This document shows, one piece after another, positions 16,286 to 26,642 of a stretch of DNA of 64,000 nucleotides (the first letter of the stretch is position 1; every line of letters begins with the position of its first letter). The notes below the pieces were generated by a model. The model had not been told where the DNA came from. It did no database searches and saw only the letters and a program-made list of their open reading frames with translations. Position numbers and translations under genes: made by a program. This DNA is from Fredericiella sp963839515 (GTDB taxonomy: Bacteria; Chloroflexota; Anaerolineae; Caldilineales; Caldilineaceae), in NCBI GenBank assembly GCA_963839515.1, contig CAWIVN010000014.1, positions 186,001 through 250,000 of the forward strand. The letters run 5' to 3'.

Positions 16286-17095
16286 ATGAACCTTATCACG
16301 CACTGGTTGTTCGCAGTTCTTTTATTGAGCAGCTCTGTCTTGGCAGCCTGCCAGGGCTATGGCCCGATGAGTCCGCTGCTCGTGGCCGAAAAGGTGTTGC
16401 TTAACGGCAACTCGGGACTATCGGTGCCGGCAGCGGTTCCGTCGCCCGCAACCTCGACACCAACGCCAGCCGCAGCGGTGCCGGCTGCGCCAACAGCTAC
16501 AGGTGCAGCCGCTCTTGGCACTGTGCAGGCAGCTTCTGTCGTTGATGACGGCACAGACAGCGGCCCTCCAGACGGCATCGTCGCAGCCGCCACCACGGCG
16601 GACTATTCGCCGACGATGCCGGTGGCGCTTGCTATCCCCGCAGTTGGCTTGCAGGCGCAGGTGACGCCGATGGGGTGGGAACCGGCGCTGATCGATGGCC
16701 AGGTGACGACGCGCTGGGTCGTGCCCGAGCAGACGTTGGGCTGGGCCGTCAACAGTGCGGGCGCCGGCGAGGCCGGCAACGTGGTCATCGTCGGCCACCA
16801 GGCGCTTGGCGCTGCCCTCTTTCGCCCCCTCGCATTGGGCGAAGTGACCGTGGGTCAGGAAATCCAACTGCAGGCCAGCGATGGGACGACGCGCCTGTAC
16901 CGCGTGGTGGAGGTGTCCGCACCGATCACGGCGATCGGTGCCACGGCCGACGAACTGGCACAGGCGGCTGCCTACCTGGTGCCTGCCGCGAGCGCTCGCC
17001 TCACGCTTGTCTCCGGTTGGCCGGCCGACGCCACGACGCATCGCTTGTTTGTCGTGGCAGAATATATCGGCGGTTCCGCCGGTATGCAGCCATAG
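16286..17095 (+). CDS. sortase-fold lipoprotein lacking the catalytic cysteine
   Basis: The ATG at 16286 gives a lipoprotein signal (MNLITHWLFAVLLLSS, lipobox LAAC, Cys22), then an Ala/Pro/Thr-rich linker to about residue 105 and a sortase-like beta-barrel. The sortase His is present in VIVGHQALG, and the C-terminal Arg in THRLFVVAEYI. The expected TLxTC motif reads TLVSGWP, so the nucleophilic Cys is Gly. Either the enzyme is inactive or it has become a binding module. A TACAAT box at 16271-16276 would give an almost leaderless message. It opens the surface-polysaccharide cluster. Confidence 0.82.
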   Translation: MNLITHWLFAVLLLSSSVLAACQGYGPMSPLLVAEKVLLNGNSGLSVPAAVPSPATSTPTPAAAVPAAPTATGAAALGTVQAASVVDDGTDSGPPDGIVAAATTADYSPTMPVALAIPAVGLQAQVTPMGWEPALIDGQVTTRWVVPEQTLGWAVNSAGAGEAGNVVIVGHQALGAALFRPLALGEVTVGQEIQLQASDGTTRLYRVVEVSAPITAIGATADELAQAAAYLVPAASARLTLVSGWPADATTHRLFVVAEYIGGSAGMQP

Positions 17096-17138
17096 ACGGG
17101 GAACGCCTGTACGATCGCTTGCCGTGGGTTGAAACACC

Positions 17139-18800
17139 ATGAACGATGAACAGCTGCGTGTAACCGCCCCACGTTATTCCATTGTAATTCCCTTGCACAA
17201 CGGCGCCGGCACGATCGAGCGCTGCCTGGAAGGGCTGGCAAGACAGACTGTTCCCGCTGGCAAACTGGAAGTCGTGGTGGTCGACGCCGCCTCGTGCGAC
17301 GACGGCCGATCAATTGTCGCCGCCTGGCAGCAACGCAACCCAGGGCTTCCACTGCGCCAACTAGCGCTGCCTTCGGCGTCATTGGCTGCCGCCCGCAACC
17401 TTGGCGTGCAGGCAGCGTGTGCGCCTGTTGTCTTGTTTGCCGAAGCTGACTGCGTGCCTGCTCCTCGTTGGGTAGAGGCGATGGCGGCTGCGTTTGCCGA
17501 TAATCAGGTCATGGGTGCCAAGGGCACGTTTCGCACTGAGCAAACGCGCCTTGTACCACGCTTCGTACAGGCGGAATATGAAGACCGCTACGACCGCATG
17601 CGCCGGCATACGACGATTGACTTTATCGACAACTACTCGGCCGGTTATCGTCGCCAGGTGTTCCTGGCAAACGGCGGTTTCGACGCCAAGTTTGAGGCTT
17701 GCGAGGATCAGGAACTAAGTTTCCGCCTGGCCGAGAAGGGCTACCGCCTCGTGTTTGCGCCCCAGGCGGTGGTGACGCACCTGCACGATACGTCGCTCTC
17801 GGAATACATGCGGCGCAAGTATGCGCAGGGCTTTTGGAAGGCTCCCCTCACCCATCTGCACCCCGACCGCATGGTGGACGACACGCACACGCCACAAGTG
17901 CTCAAGCTCCAGATCGTGCTGGTGGGCGTCCTGCTGGCACTGCTCCCGCTGCTGATTTTGGGCCTTTGGTGGCCCGCGCTCGATTGGCTTTGGCTGGCGG
18001 AACTGGCCCTGGCGGGATTGTTTCTCGTTTCGGCAGCCCCCTTTTTGGCCAAGCTGGCACGGCGATCCTGGGCGTTAGCGGCAGCCGGTCCCTTCATGCT
18101 TGCCGCTCGCGCCTTGGCTCTGGGCAGTGGCTATCTCGCCGGAACGATCCATTTTGCCGGCTTGCTGCCCGGCGCGCGCCGGCCGGTGATTCCTGGTTGG
18201 AAACGACTTGTCAAGCGCGGCATCGACATCTTGGGCGCCTTGATCGGGCTGGCCATTGCCATCCCATTGGTTGCAATTGCCGCCGTCGCCATCAAGCTTG
18301 ACTCGCCGGGACCGGTCTTCTTCGGCCAGGTGCGTATCGGTGAGAACGGGCGTACTTTTCGCATCTTCAAGTTGCGCAGCATGGTAGACGACGCCGAACG
18401 CCGGCTCGAAGCTCTCATCGATCTGCAGCAGCTGGCACAGGAACCGGCCTTTAAACTGGCAGATGACCCGCGCATAACGCGCGTCGGTCGCATTTTGCGC
18501 CGCACCAGCCTGGACGAACTGCCGCAGTTCTACAACGTGCTGCGCGGCGAGATGAGTCTGGTCGGTCCGCGGCCTGAAGAAGAGCGCGTCGTGCGGTTGT
18601 ACAGCGACTATCACCGCCGCCGGCTGACCGTAAAGCCCGGCCTGACCGGGCCAATGCAGGTCAGCGGCCGCGGCGACCTGTCGTTTTCCGACCGCCTCCA
18701 ACTCGAGTTGGACTATATCGACCACTACAGCCTGCGCCGGGACCTGTCGATCTTACTGCGCACCGTGCCGGTTATCATGCATGGCAAAGGCGCTCACTAG
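17139..18800 (+). CDS. fused GT2 glycosyltransferase and undecaprenyl-phosphate sugar phosphotransferase
   Basis: Residues 10-245 are a family-2 glycosyltransferase (YSIVIPLHNGAGTIERC, acidic FAEADCVP). Residues about 260-340 hold hydrophobic spans. Residues 345-553 are a bacterial sugar transferase (WbaP/ExoY-type polyisoprenyl-phosphate hexose-1-phosphate transferase) with RGIDILGALIGL, FRIFKLRSMV and SLDELPQFYNVLRGEMSLVG. The second half would start a lipid-linked repeat unit and the first half would extend it. Normally these are separate proteins, so the fusion is notable. The next GT2 gene starts right after its stop. Confidence 0.92.
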   Translation: MNDEQLRVTAPRYSIVIPLHNGAGTIERCLEGLARQTVPAGKLEVVVVDAASCDDGRSIVAAWQQRNPGLPLRQLALPSASLAAARNLGVQAACAPVVLFAEADCVPAPRWVEAMAAAFADNQVMGAKGTFRTEQTRLVPRFVQAEYEDRYDRMRRHTTIDFIDNYSAGYRRQVFLANGGFDAKFEACEDQELSFRLAEKGYRLVFAPQAVVTHLHDTSLSEYMRRKYAQGFWKAPLTHLHPDRMVDDTHTPQVLKLQIVLVGVLLALLPLLILGLWWPALDWLWLAELALAGLFLVSAAPFLAKLARRSWALAAAGPFMLAARALALGSGYLAGTIHFAGLLPGARRPVIPGWKRLVKRGIDILGALIGLAIAIPLVAIAAVAIKLDSPGPVFFGQVRIGENGRTFRIFKLRSMVDDAERRLEALIDLQQLAQEPAFKLADDPRITRVGRILRRTSLDELPQFYNVLRGEMSLVGPRPEEERVVRLYSDYHRRRLTVKPGLTGPMQVSGRGDLSFSDRLQLELDYIDHYSLRRDLSILLRTVPVIMHGKGAH

Positions 18801-19991
18801 ATGAATCCTTGGGCCTGGCTCTTTGGGATCGGCTGCGCCATCGTCGTCTACACCTACGTAGGGTACGGGCTCCTCGTCTACCTATGGGTGCACTGGCGCT
18901 GCCCGCAGCGGCTGCAACCAGTGCCGCCGCCTGCCACCGTTGACCTGCCGGCGCTGACATTGATCGTGGCTGCCTACAATGAAGCCGCCATTTTATCCAC
19001 CAAACTGCGCAATAGTTTGGAACTTGAATACCCGAGGGATCGTCTTGAATTTGTGTTTGTGACGGATGGCTCCGACGACGGCAGCGAACAACTGCTGCAG
19101 GAGCAGCCGCTGCAGCCGGGAATACGGCTGCGTGTGCTGCACCAGGCACGTCGGCAGGGCAAGCTGGCTGCTGTTACCCGCGTGATGCCGACGGTTACGA
19201 CGCCGGTAACAGTCTACAGCGACGCCAACGCCATGCTCAACCAACAGGCTTTGCGCAACATCGTCAAGCATTACGCGGACCCCACGGTCGGCGCGGTTGC
19301 CGGCGAGAAGCGCGTACACTTTGAGCAGTCGGCAGGCGCCGAGGGCATGGGCGAAGGTGTGTACTGGCGTTATGAGTCTTCACTTAAGCGCCTGGACGCT
19401 GCGCTGTATTCCGTCGTGGGAGCGGCGGGCGAGCTTTTTTCCATACGGACGGCGCTGTACGAGCCGGCGCCGCCAGACACTGTACTTGAGGACTTCTTTC
19501 TCTCGCTGCATATCACTATGCGCGGCTATCGGGTCGCCTATGCTCCTGACGCTTATGCGGTCGAGGGGCACTCGGCTTCGTTGCGTGAGGAGTTCAAGCG
19601 CAAGGCACGCAATGCTGCCGGTGGGTTGCAAGCGATCGTTCGCATGCCGGCACTGTTGAACCCCTGGCGTCACGGGGTATTGAGTTTCCAATATGTGTCC
19701 CACCGCGTACTGCGTTGGACTCTGGCGCCACTGCTGCTGCCCGCCATCTTTGTCGCCAATCTGGCGCTGCTGGGATCGGGCTCATTACTGTATGGATTGT
19801 TTATGGCGGGGCAGTTGCTGTTCTATGGGGCAGCTTTGTGTGGTTGGTTGCTCGAGCAACTTGGCGTCAAGATTAAACTGTTTTATATTCCGATGTACTT
19901 CTGCCTGATGAACTATGCGGTCTATGCGGGCGCACTTCGACTGCTGCGGCGGCAACAGAGCGTCGTGTGGGAAAAGGTGCGGCGAGCATAA
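18801..19991 (+). CDS. membrane glycosyltransferase, GT2 family
   Basis: The 396-residue protein has one N-terminal span (residues 5-30), a GT2 catalytic domain from about residue 48 (TLIVAAYNEA, VTDGSDDGS, YSDANAMLN), an acceptor-side LEDFFLS motif and three or four C-terminal spans from about 295. This layout matches processive or polyisoprenyl-linked GT2 enzymes such as PgaC/IcaA-like proteins, although a clear QxxRW motif is not seen. The ATG immediately follows the stop of the fusion gene, so both are translated from one message. The probable role is elongation of a surface polysaccharide. Confidence 0.88.
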   Translation: MNPWAWLFGIGCAIVVYTYVGYGLLVYLWVHWRCPQRLQPVPPPATVDLPALTLIVAAYNEAAILSTKLRNSLELEYPRDRLEFVFVTDGSDDGSEQLLQEQPLQPGIRLRVLHQARRQGKLAAVTRVMPTVTTPVTVYSDANAMLNQQALRNIVKHYADPTVGAVAGEKRVHFEQSAGAEGMGEGVYWRYESSLKRLDAALYSVVGAAGELFSIRTALYEPAPPDTVLEDFFLSLHITMRGYRVAYAPDAYAVEGHSASLREEFKRKARNAAGGLQAIVRMPALLNPWRHGVLSFQYVSHRVLRWTLAPLLLPAIFVANLALLGSGSLLYGLFMAGQLLFYGAALCGWLLEQLGVKIKLFYIPMYFCLMNYAVYAGALRLLRRQQSVVWEKVRRA

Positions 19992-20037
19992 CGCAGGATA
20001 TACACGAATCTGTCCGAACCATTCGAGGAGATTGTTA

Positions 20038-21318
20038 ATGTCTAGCCGATCAATGAAATCGCAGGGCTTGGTGCAGCGAGTGCGCCGTCACTGGCTGCTT
20101 CTGGGAATTGTTGCGCTCGCCTTCGTGGTGCTGCTGGCCGGCCAGCCGGCCCTTGCCGCTGACTCGCGACCGGAGTTCAACCAGACCGTGCCGCCCCCGA
20201 CTGCGCAGCCGACCATTCCCAGCCCCGACGATAACGGCAACAATGACGGCAATGCCAGTGGCGGCGACAGCGCGCAAACCGGCGCGCCGGCGAGTGCAGT
20301 CGTGACGGAAACTGCCGCAGCCACCGGTACACTAACTGCTGTTGTGCAGGTCGTGGCGCTCAACGTGCGCCAGGGCCCCGGCACCACCTACCCGGTGATC
20401 GGAAAGGTAACCCAGGGTAATGAAGTGACTGTCGAGGGCCGCAACGAGGCCGGCGACTGGTGGTATGTCTGCTGCATAGCAGACAGTGATACGCCTGGTT
20501 GGGTCAGCGCAGCCTTGGTGACGCCGAACTTCGCAGCCGAGCAAGCTGCGGCGTTGCCGGTCACGCCCAGCACACCGGCGCCGGAGACGACGTCTACAAT
20601 TACGCCTACCACCACATCCACTACCACGTCCACCACTGGCGGCGGTGTACAGGGAACGGTTGCCGGCGTCAACCTCAACGTGCGCAGTGCTCCGAACACC
20701 GAAGCTACGGTGCTGGGTAAGCTGCGCGGCACTGACACTGTCTCTGTACTGGGCCGCAACGCCACGGGTGATTGGCTGTACATCTGCTGCATTGGCACGC
20801 CGGCCAGCAATGGCTGGGTGAGCGCCCAGTTTATTACACCAGCCTTTGCCGCGGGCGACCTCCCCGAGGTGGGCAGCGACGGCAAGCCGTCGTCAAGCAC
20901 GAGCGCCGCCGATACAGGCACGGGCGGGCTGAGCGTCGCCGTTGCACAGCAGCCTCCGTTCGCCGTGCAGGGCCGTGAGATCGCCTTGATCTACACTGTG
21001 CGCAACGATGGACCGGAGGACCTGGCGGATGTGGTGCTGAGCAGCGAACTGCCTGGGCCGTTGACCTTTGTCGCTGCCACAGCAGGAGCCGGTGGCGAAG
21101 TTTCGCAGGAGACAGAAGCCCCGAACGTGACGGTCACGTGGGCCTCGGTCCCGACCGGTGAGTCGGTGACGGCCACTGTCCGCGTGCGCGTAGCCGAAGA
21201 TTTGCCGAATGGGACTACATTTGCAAACCTGGCTTCGGTCACGGCCGAGAATGGCGAGACCGCCGGCAACGGCATAACCATCGGTATGCCGCCGTCGTTG
21301 CTGCCTGAATTCTGGTAA
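20038..21318 (+). CDS. secreted SH3b-repeat protein with DUF11/CARDB-like domain
   Basis: The ATG at 20038 follows GAGGAG with 7-nt spacing. The export signal ends near ALA-ADS (about residue 41). Two bacterial SH3 domains follow: about residues 98-165 (LNVRQGPGTTYPVIGKV) and 200-270 (LNVRSAPNTEATVLGKL), each ending in CCI...GWVSA. Pro/Thr linkers separate them. Residues about 300-415 form a DUF11-like Ig fold (VRNDGPEDLADVVLSSELPG). SH3b domains usually bind cell-wall glycans or peptides, so a wall-associated structural or adhesion role fits the neighbouring glycan genes. The paired Cys-Cys in each SH3b repeat is unusual. Confidence 0.86.
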   Translation: MSSRSMKSQGLVQRVRRHWLLLGIVALAFVVLLAGQPALAADSRPEFNQTVPPPTAQPTIPSPDDNGNNDGNASGGDSAQTGAPASAVVTETAAATGTLTAVVQVVALNVRQGPGTTYPVIGKVTQGNEVTVEGRNEAGDWWYVCCIADSDTPGWVSAALVTPNFAAEQAAALPVTPSTPAPETTSTITPTTTSTTTSTTGGGVQGTVAGVNLNVRSAPNTEATVLGKLRGTDTVSVLGRNATGDWLYICCIGTPASNGWVSAQFITPAFAAGDLPEVGSDGKPSSSTSAADTGTGGLSVAVAQQPPFAVQGREIALIYTVRNDGPEDLADVVLSSELPGPLTFVAATAGAGGEVSQETEAPNVTVTWASVPTGESVTATVRVRVAEDLPNGTTFANLASVTAENGETAGNGITIGMPPSLLPEFW

Positions 21319-21341
21319 ATCGACCCGCGCCAGGTCGCCGT

Positions 21342-21379
21342 GGGGCGTGGCCCGGTATCAACCGGGCTGCGCCCCTTTT
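21342..21379 (+). terminator. terminator after the SH3b gene
   Basis: Nested arms GGGGCG/CGCCCC (outer) and CCCGGT/ACCGGG (inner, ATCA loop) are followed by TTTT. Its T run covers the TTG at 21378, which argues against using that codon as the next gene's start. Confidence 0.8.
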
Positions 21380-21398
21380 GTATGCCATTACTGCAGCG

Positions 21399-23024
21399 AT
21401 GCATCAGCCGTCGACGCCTGAGTTGTCCAAGCCAAATACCCCTCGAAGTGGGCTCCCTCGAAGCGGGCCCCCTCAGGCCGGACGCCGGGTGAACACTGCC
21501 GTAGATGGCGTAATGGCTGCAGGCGTCACTGCCGCGGCGTTCCTGGTTTACCTTTTCTCGCTGGCCCCTGGCCTGACTTGGTCGCACCAGGGGGCAGACG
21601 GCGGCGAATTGATAACGGCGGCAATCGTCAACGGCGTCCCGCATCCTCCCGGCTATCCGCTTTATATGCTCCTCTTGCAGGCCTGGTTGGCTCTGACCCA
21701 CCCTCTGTGGCCGAGCGCAGACTTGAACTGGCGTGGTGCGTTGTTAAGCGCCTTATGTGCAGCGCTGAGTGTGGGAGTCACGTACCTGACGGCTCGTCAC
21801 CTGTTGCGTCAGCACAGCCATGGGCTGCTGTGGGCCGGGCTGGCTGCCCTTGCCTGGGCCGTGTCGCCGCTCCTGTGGATGCAGGCTGTTATCACAGAAG
21901 TTTATGCCCTGCATGCGCTCCTGCTGGCGCTGCTGGGTTGGGCCGTCTTGGTGCATCCGGACAAGCTGTGGTATGTTGTGATTCCGGTAGCGTTGGGCAT
22001 CGCCAACCATTTGACGTTTGTCTTGTTACTGCCGGCCGCCCTTTACATCCTCTGGACAGAAAGAAACCGGCAGCCAGGCAGCCGGCAGCACGAGCGATGG
22101 CGTAACGCGCTGCAGATTGGTGCTGTCTTTGCGTTAAGCTTCGCATTGGGGGCGGTACTGTACGTCCGTGTTCCTCTTGTCGCCGGCAGAACGCCACCCG
22201 TGAACTGGGGCTATGCCGACAACTGGGACGGTTTTTGGTGGTTAGTAAGTGGGGCTGCCTACCGTGGCTACCTCTTTGCTTCGCCTGCCGGCTCGGTGCT
22301 CACACGCTTGGCTGGCTGGGCCTACACGGTGACGGCGCAGTACACCCCTGTTGGGCTGGCGTTAGCTTTGATCGGTCTGGCACACTGGGATCGCACGGCG
22401 AGCCACCTGCGCAACTTTAGCCTTTTATGGCTGATGCCGATCAGCACTTATGCCTTGGCCTATTACACGCGCGACAGCGATATCTATCTGCTGCCGGTGG
22501 GTTGGATCATGGCACTCTGGTTGGCAGTTGGACTGGCGCAGGTTGAGGACTGGGTAACACAGCGATCTGTGCAGCCTCGACTGGCAGAGGGGACTGCCGG
22601 ATTGCTTTTGGCCGGCTTAGTCGGCGTGGGGCTGCTGGGCGTCACAGCCTGGCGGTGGAACGACACCTCGCTTGCGAATGACAGGGAAGCGCGCGACTAT
22701 TTGCAGCAGGTGAAGGCTGTGCTGGAGGCCGACAGCATTATCGTGACGCTGGAAGATCGGGAAACCTTTGCCTTATGGTTTGGTGCCTGGGGCAGTGGCG
22801 AACTTGCCGGGGTGACACCGATCAACGAATCGTTATACCAGTTTGAGTGGTACCGCCGTTTGCAGGGAGACTTGCATCCGACAGTTTCAGGGATTGATCT
22901 ATCCGTGGATGCCGTTGTTGCGGCAAACCGGGGGCGCCGGCCGATATATTTTACACAAATGCCCACCAATATTGCGCAGACGGACGTCATACAGGTTGGT
23001 CCGTTGTGGAGATTAAATGAATAA
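21399..23024 (+). CDS. DUF2723 membrane protein, GT-C-like transferase
   Basis: The 541-residue protein has about ten membrane spans. The N-terminal consensus of DUF2723 is clear: SLAPGLTWSHQGADGGELI then GVPHPPGYPLYML. The family is related to protein O-mannosyltransferases and is thought to transfer sugars from lipid carriers outside the membrane. The ATG at 21399 is chosen because the only earlier start (TTG 21378) is inside the terminator; Met codons further in are possible. It overlaps the DUF4012 gene by 8 bp, a strong sign of coupling. Donor and acceptor are unknown. Confidence 0.86.
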   Translation: MHQPSTPELSKPNTPRSGLPRSGPPQAGRRVNTAVDGVMAAGVTAAAFLVYLFSLAPGLTWSHQGADGGELITAAIVNGVPHPPGYPLYMLLLQAWLALTHPLWPSADLNWRGALLSALCAALSVGVTYLTARHLLRQHSHGLLWAGLAALAWAVSPLLWMQAVITEVYALHALLLALLGWAVLVHPDKLWYVVIPVALGIANHLTFVLLLPAALYILWTERNRQPGSRQHERWRNALQIGAVFALSFALGAVLYVRVPLVAGRTPPVNWGYADNWDGFWWLVSGAAYRGYLFASPAGSVLTRLAGWAYTVTAQYTPVGLALALIGLAHWDRTASHLRNFSLLWLMPISTYALAYYTRDSDIYLLPVGWIMALWLAVGLAQVEDWVTQRSVQPRLAEGTAGLLLAGLVGVGLLGVTAWRWNDTSLANDREARDYLQQVKAVLEADSIIVTLEDRETFALWFGAWGSGELAGVTPINESLYQFEWYRRLQGDLHPTVSGIDLSVDAVVAANRGRRPIYFTQMPTNIAQTDVIQVGPLWRLNE

Positions 23025-24438
23025 CGTTTTTACCAAAATGAGTCGAATCGTACGCTGGCTGTGTGTCTTTGTGCTGCTGGCTTTGGCAGCCGCAAGTTGG
23101 TCTACGGCACAGGCAGCGCGGCCGGGAGGCGAGGGATGGCAGGGCGAGCTGTCGATCGGCGAGGTGGGTGCACGGCTTGGGCCATCACTGCCCTGGCTGC
23201 TGGGTATGCAAGGCCCTCGCACCTACTTGGTGTTGGTACAAAACAACCACGAACTGCGTGCAACTGGCGGCTTTATCGCCGCAGTGGGCCGTGTCTCGGT
23301 CGACGGCGGCCGTTTGACTGGGTTTGATTTTGACGACAGCTACGCCCTGTATAGCGAGCGCAGCACCTACCCTCCTGCCCCGCTGCCCATGCAGCAGTAC
23401 ATGGGCATCCCATTGCTGGTGATGCGTGACGCCAATTGGTCGCCGGACTTCCCCACGACGGCACAGGTCGCCCGTGCACTGTATGCCCAGGAGACAGGCA
23501 CGCAGGTCGATGGCGTCTTTACCATCGACCTCAACGCCGTTAAGCAACTTGTCGGTGCACTGGGAGCCCTAGACGTGCCGGGAGCTGACGCGCCAATCAC
23601 GAGCGACAACATTGAGCAGCAGGTTATCCACTTCTGGGAAAAACCGGTTGAGGCAGAGACGACAATCGCCTCAGGCATGAACATGGAGTGGTTCGGTCAG
23701 CGCAAGGACTTTATTCCTGCCATCGCGCGCAAGGCGCTTGATCGGATTCAGGGCGGCGAAGTCGACTATGGTGCGCTGTTGGCCGCGGCGCAGTCCGCCA
23801 TGGACGAGCGTTCGATTCAGATCTGGGTCAACAATCCGCAGGTGCAAAGCGTGATGGTCGACGCTCGTTGGGATGGCGGATTGCATCCGCTGCCAGGCGC
23901 CGACTTTCTGGCGGTCGTCGACACTAACATGGGTTACAACAAGGCAGATGCCGCCATCGAACGAACGCTTGCGTACACCGTCACCTGGCCCGAAGGACCC
24001 GAGCAGCCGGCGCTGGCGGCTGTGACGATCAGCTATACGCATCCAATCACAACGCCCGACCCGGGCTGCGACCAATCGCCCCGTTACGGTACGTCGTACG
24101 CCGATATGATTGATCGCTGCTATTTTGACTACGTGCGCGTATTTGCGCCGGCAGGCAGCGAACTGATCGAGGCCGGGGGCGTTGAGGGCGAAAGCATCAT
24201 CAGCCGGCGCGGCGAACGTGGCACACACGAGTTTGCAGGCTTCTTTGTTCTTCCGCCCGGCAGCGAACAGCAGGTGTCGTTTACCTACCGCCTGCCGGCC
24301 GGCATCACGCCGGACAGCTATCGGCTGCTGTTCCAACGACAGTCAGGCACGCAGCCGCTGCCGCTCACCCTGAACGTAGATGGTGTGGCGCAGGCGACGA
24401 CCGTGAGCGAGGGTTGGCTGGACTGGTCTGCGCCGTAA
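23017..24438 (+). CDS. DUF4012 extracytoplasmic protein
   Basis: The 473-residue protein has an N-terminal signal or anchor (about residues 10-32, ending near AQA). The DUF4012 hallmark is TYLVLVQNNHELRATGGFI at about residues 68-86, followed by a long domain with VDGVFTIDLNAVKQLVGAL and a C-terminal beta-rich part. Such proteins accompany glycan-export clusters in Chloroflexota and actinobacteria and recall LytR-CpsA-Psr partners, but their biochemistry is not established. It begins inside the end of the DUF2723 gene and closes the cluster. The Sir2 gene beyond is convergent. Confidence 0.87.
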   Translation: MNNVFTKMSRIVRWLCVFVLLALAAASWSTAQAARPGGEGWQGELSIGEVGARLGPSLPWLLGMQGPRTYLVLVQNNHELRATGGFIAAVGRVSVDGGRLTGFDFDDSYALYSERSTYPPAPLPMQQYMGIPLLVMRDANWSPDFPTTAQVARALYAQETGTQVDGVFTIDLNAVKQLVGALGALDVPGADAPITSDNIEQQVIHFWEKPVEAETTIASGMNMEWFGQRKDFIPAIARKALDRIQGGEVDYGALLAAAQSAMDERSIQIWVNNPQVQSVMVDARWDGGLHPLPGADFLAVVDTNMGYNKADAAIERTLAYTVTWPEGPEQPALAAVTISYTHPITTPDPGCDQSPRYGTSYADMIDRCYFDYVRVFAPAGSELIEAGGVEGESIISRRGERGTHEFAGFFVLPPGSEQQVSFTYRLPAGITPDSYRLLFQRQSGTQPLPLTLNVDGVAQATTVSEGWLDWSAP

Positions 24439-24463
24439 CGGCAGCGTGACACTGGGCTCACAT

Positions 24464-25231
24464 TCAGGCGTGCTGCAGCTCGGCCATCAGCTGCAACAGG
24501 AGCGGCAGGATCACGCCGCTGCGTGCAGGCAGGCACACGTCGGCGCGTTCCGAGATGTGCGTCGCCACCGGGTTGATGTCGATCAAACAGGCGCCACGCT
24601 GTTGGGCGACGATCGGCAAGTGCGCAGCAGGATAGACGACGCCGCTGGTCCCCACGACGAGAAAGGCATCGCATCGTTCGCTTTCGTGCCAGGCCTTTTC
24701 GAGAATGCGCGCCGGCAGCGGCTCGCCAAACCAAACGACATCTGGCCGCACTGCGCCTCCACAACTTAAGCAGCGAGGGGGACGCGTTGCCCGCCGCTCA
24801 GCAGGCATGAGCTCGTGCTCAAACGAACATACGTTGCAGCGAAAGCGCGTGATGCGGCCATGCAGATGCAGCACGCGCTGGCTGCCGCCGCGTTCGTGCA
24901 GGTTGTCCACGTTTTGCGTGACGACGGTGAAAGCTGTCGTGCTGTGCTCCAGCCCGGCGAGGGCGCGGTGGCCCTCGTTCGGTTGTGCGCTTTCGACAGC
25001 CATCAGACGATGCATATACCACTGCCAGACCATGCCGGGATTGGCGGCGAATCCCTCTTGGGAAGCCAGCTTCTGAGGATCAAACCGGGACCAAAGACCG
25101 TCGTCGGTGTCGCGAAAGGTGGCGACGCCTGACTCTGAGCTGACGCCGGCACCGGTCAGGCAGACAATTCGTTTTGCTTGGCGGAGCAAACGTGCTGCGG
25201 CTTCCAGGGGAACTTGCAACTTCTCGTTCAT
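24464..25231 (-). CDS. cobB: NAD-dependent protein deacylase, sirtuin
   Basis: This cytoplasmic enzyme removes acyl groups from lysines, using NAD and releasing nicotinamide. The motifs are in order: GAGVSSESGVATFRD (NAD site), TQNVDNLH, catalytic His in LHLHGRI, two zinc CxxC pairs (CNVC, CLSC), GTSGVVYPAA and DINPVATH. The 255 residues are typical. The ATG at 25231 is preferred over a GTG three codons upstream. Class assignment (deacetylase versus desuccinylase) is uncertain: the Tyr/Arg pair of class III enzymes was not identified with confidence. The gene stands alone. Confidence 0.92.
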   Translation of the reverse strand: MNEKLQVPLEAAARLLRQAKRIVCLTGAGVSSESGVATFRDTDDGLWSRFDPQKLASQEGFAANPGMVWQWYMHRLMAVESAQPNEGHRALAGLEHSTTAFTVVTQNVDNLHERGGSQRVLHLHGRITRFRCNVCSFEHELMPAERRATRPPRCLSCGGAVRPDVVWFGEPLPARILEKAWHESERCDAFLVVGTSGVVYPAAHLPIVAQQRGACLIDINPVATHISERADVCLPARSGVILPLLLQLMAELQHA

Positions 25232-25286
25232 AGGAGCCACCGTTGGAGAGGGCGGGCCGGGGGCCTACACGTTTGTCGAAAAGTAA

Positions 25287-25314
25287 GGGGCAGACATCGG
25301 CCGATGCCTGCCCC
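25287..25314 (-). terminator. strong hairpin downstream of the MsmK-type ATPase gene
   Basis: GGGGCAG/CTGCCCC and CATCGG/CCGATG arms form a nearly perfect 14-bp hairpin with one internal mismatch. On the minus strand it is followed by TTACTTTTC, so it may terminate the ATPase transcript about 110 bp after its stop. The hairpin could also act on plus-strand transcripts. Confidence 0.6.
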
Positions 25315-25423
25315 CTCTGCGTATCAGGTATGCTCCGAGTGCGCTAGAGTGATGACCACGCCGCCGAGGACCGGGCTCCAGCATAAGCTGTCTCCCTACT
25401 ACCGGCGGTGGGCATCGGCAAGC

Positions 25424-26530
<1,107 letters not shown>

Positions 26531-26612
26531 TCAGTTTTTTCTCCTTGTTGTCAAACAGATACAGTTTGAACCTAAGTATGGAGGGACGCTAGGGAGCAAT
26601 CCTGATGCCCTC

Positions 26613-26642
26613 AGTATAGCACAGCTGCAACAACGCTTGCAA
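26613..26642 (-). promoter_or_regulatory. promoter of the MsmK-type ATPase gene
   Basis: On the minus strand TTGCAA (26637-26642) and TATACT (26613-26618) are separated by 18 bp, with a leader of about 75 nt to the ATG at 26530. Confidence 0.6.
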
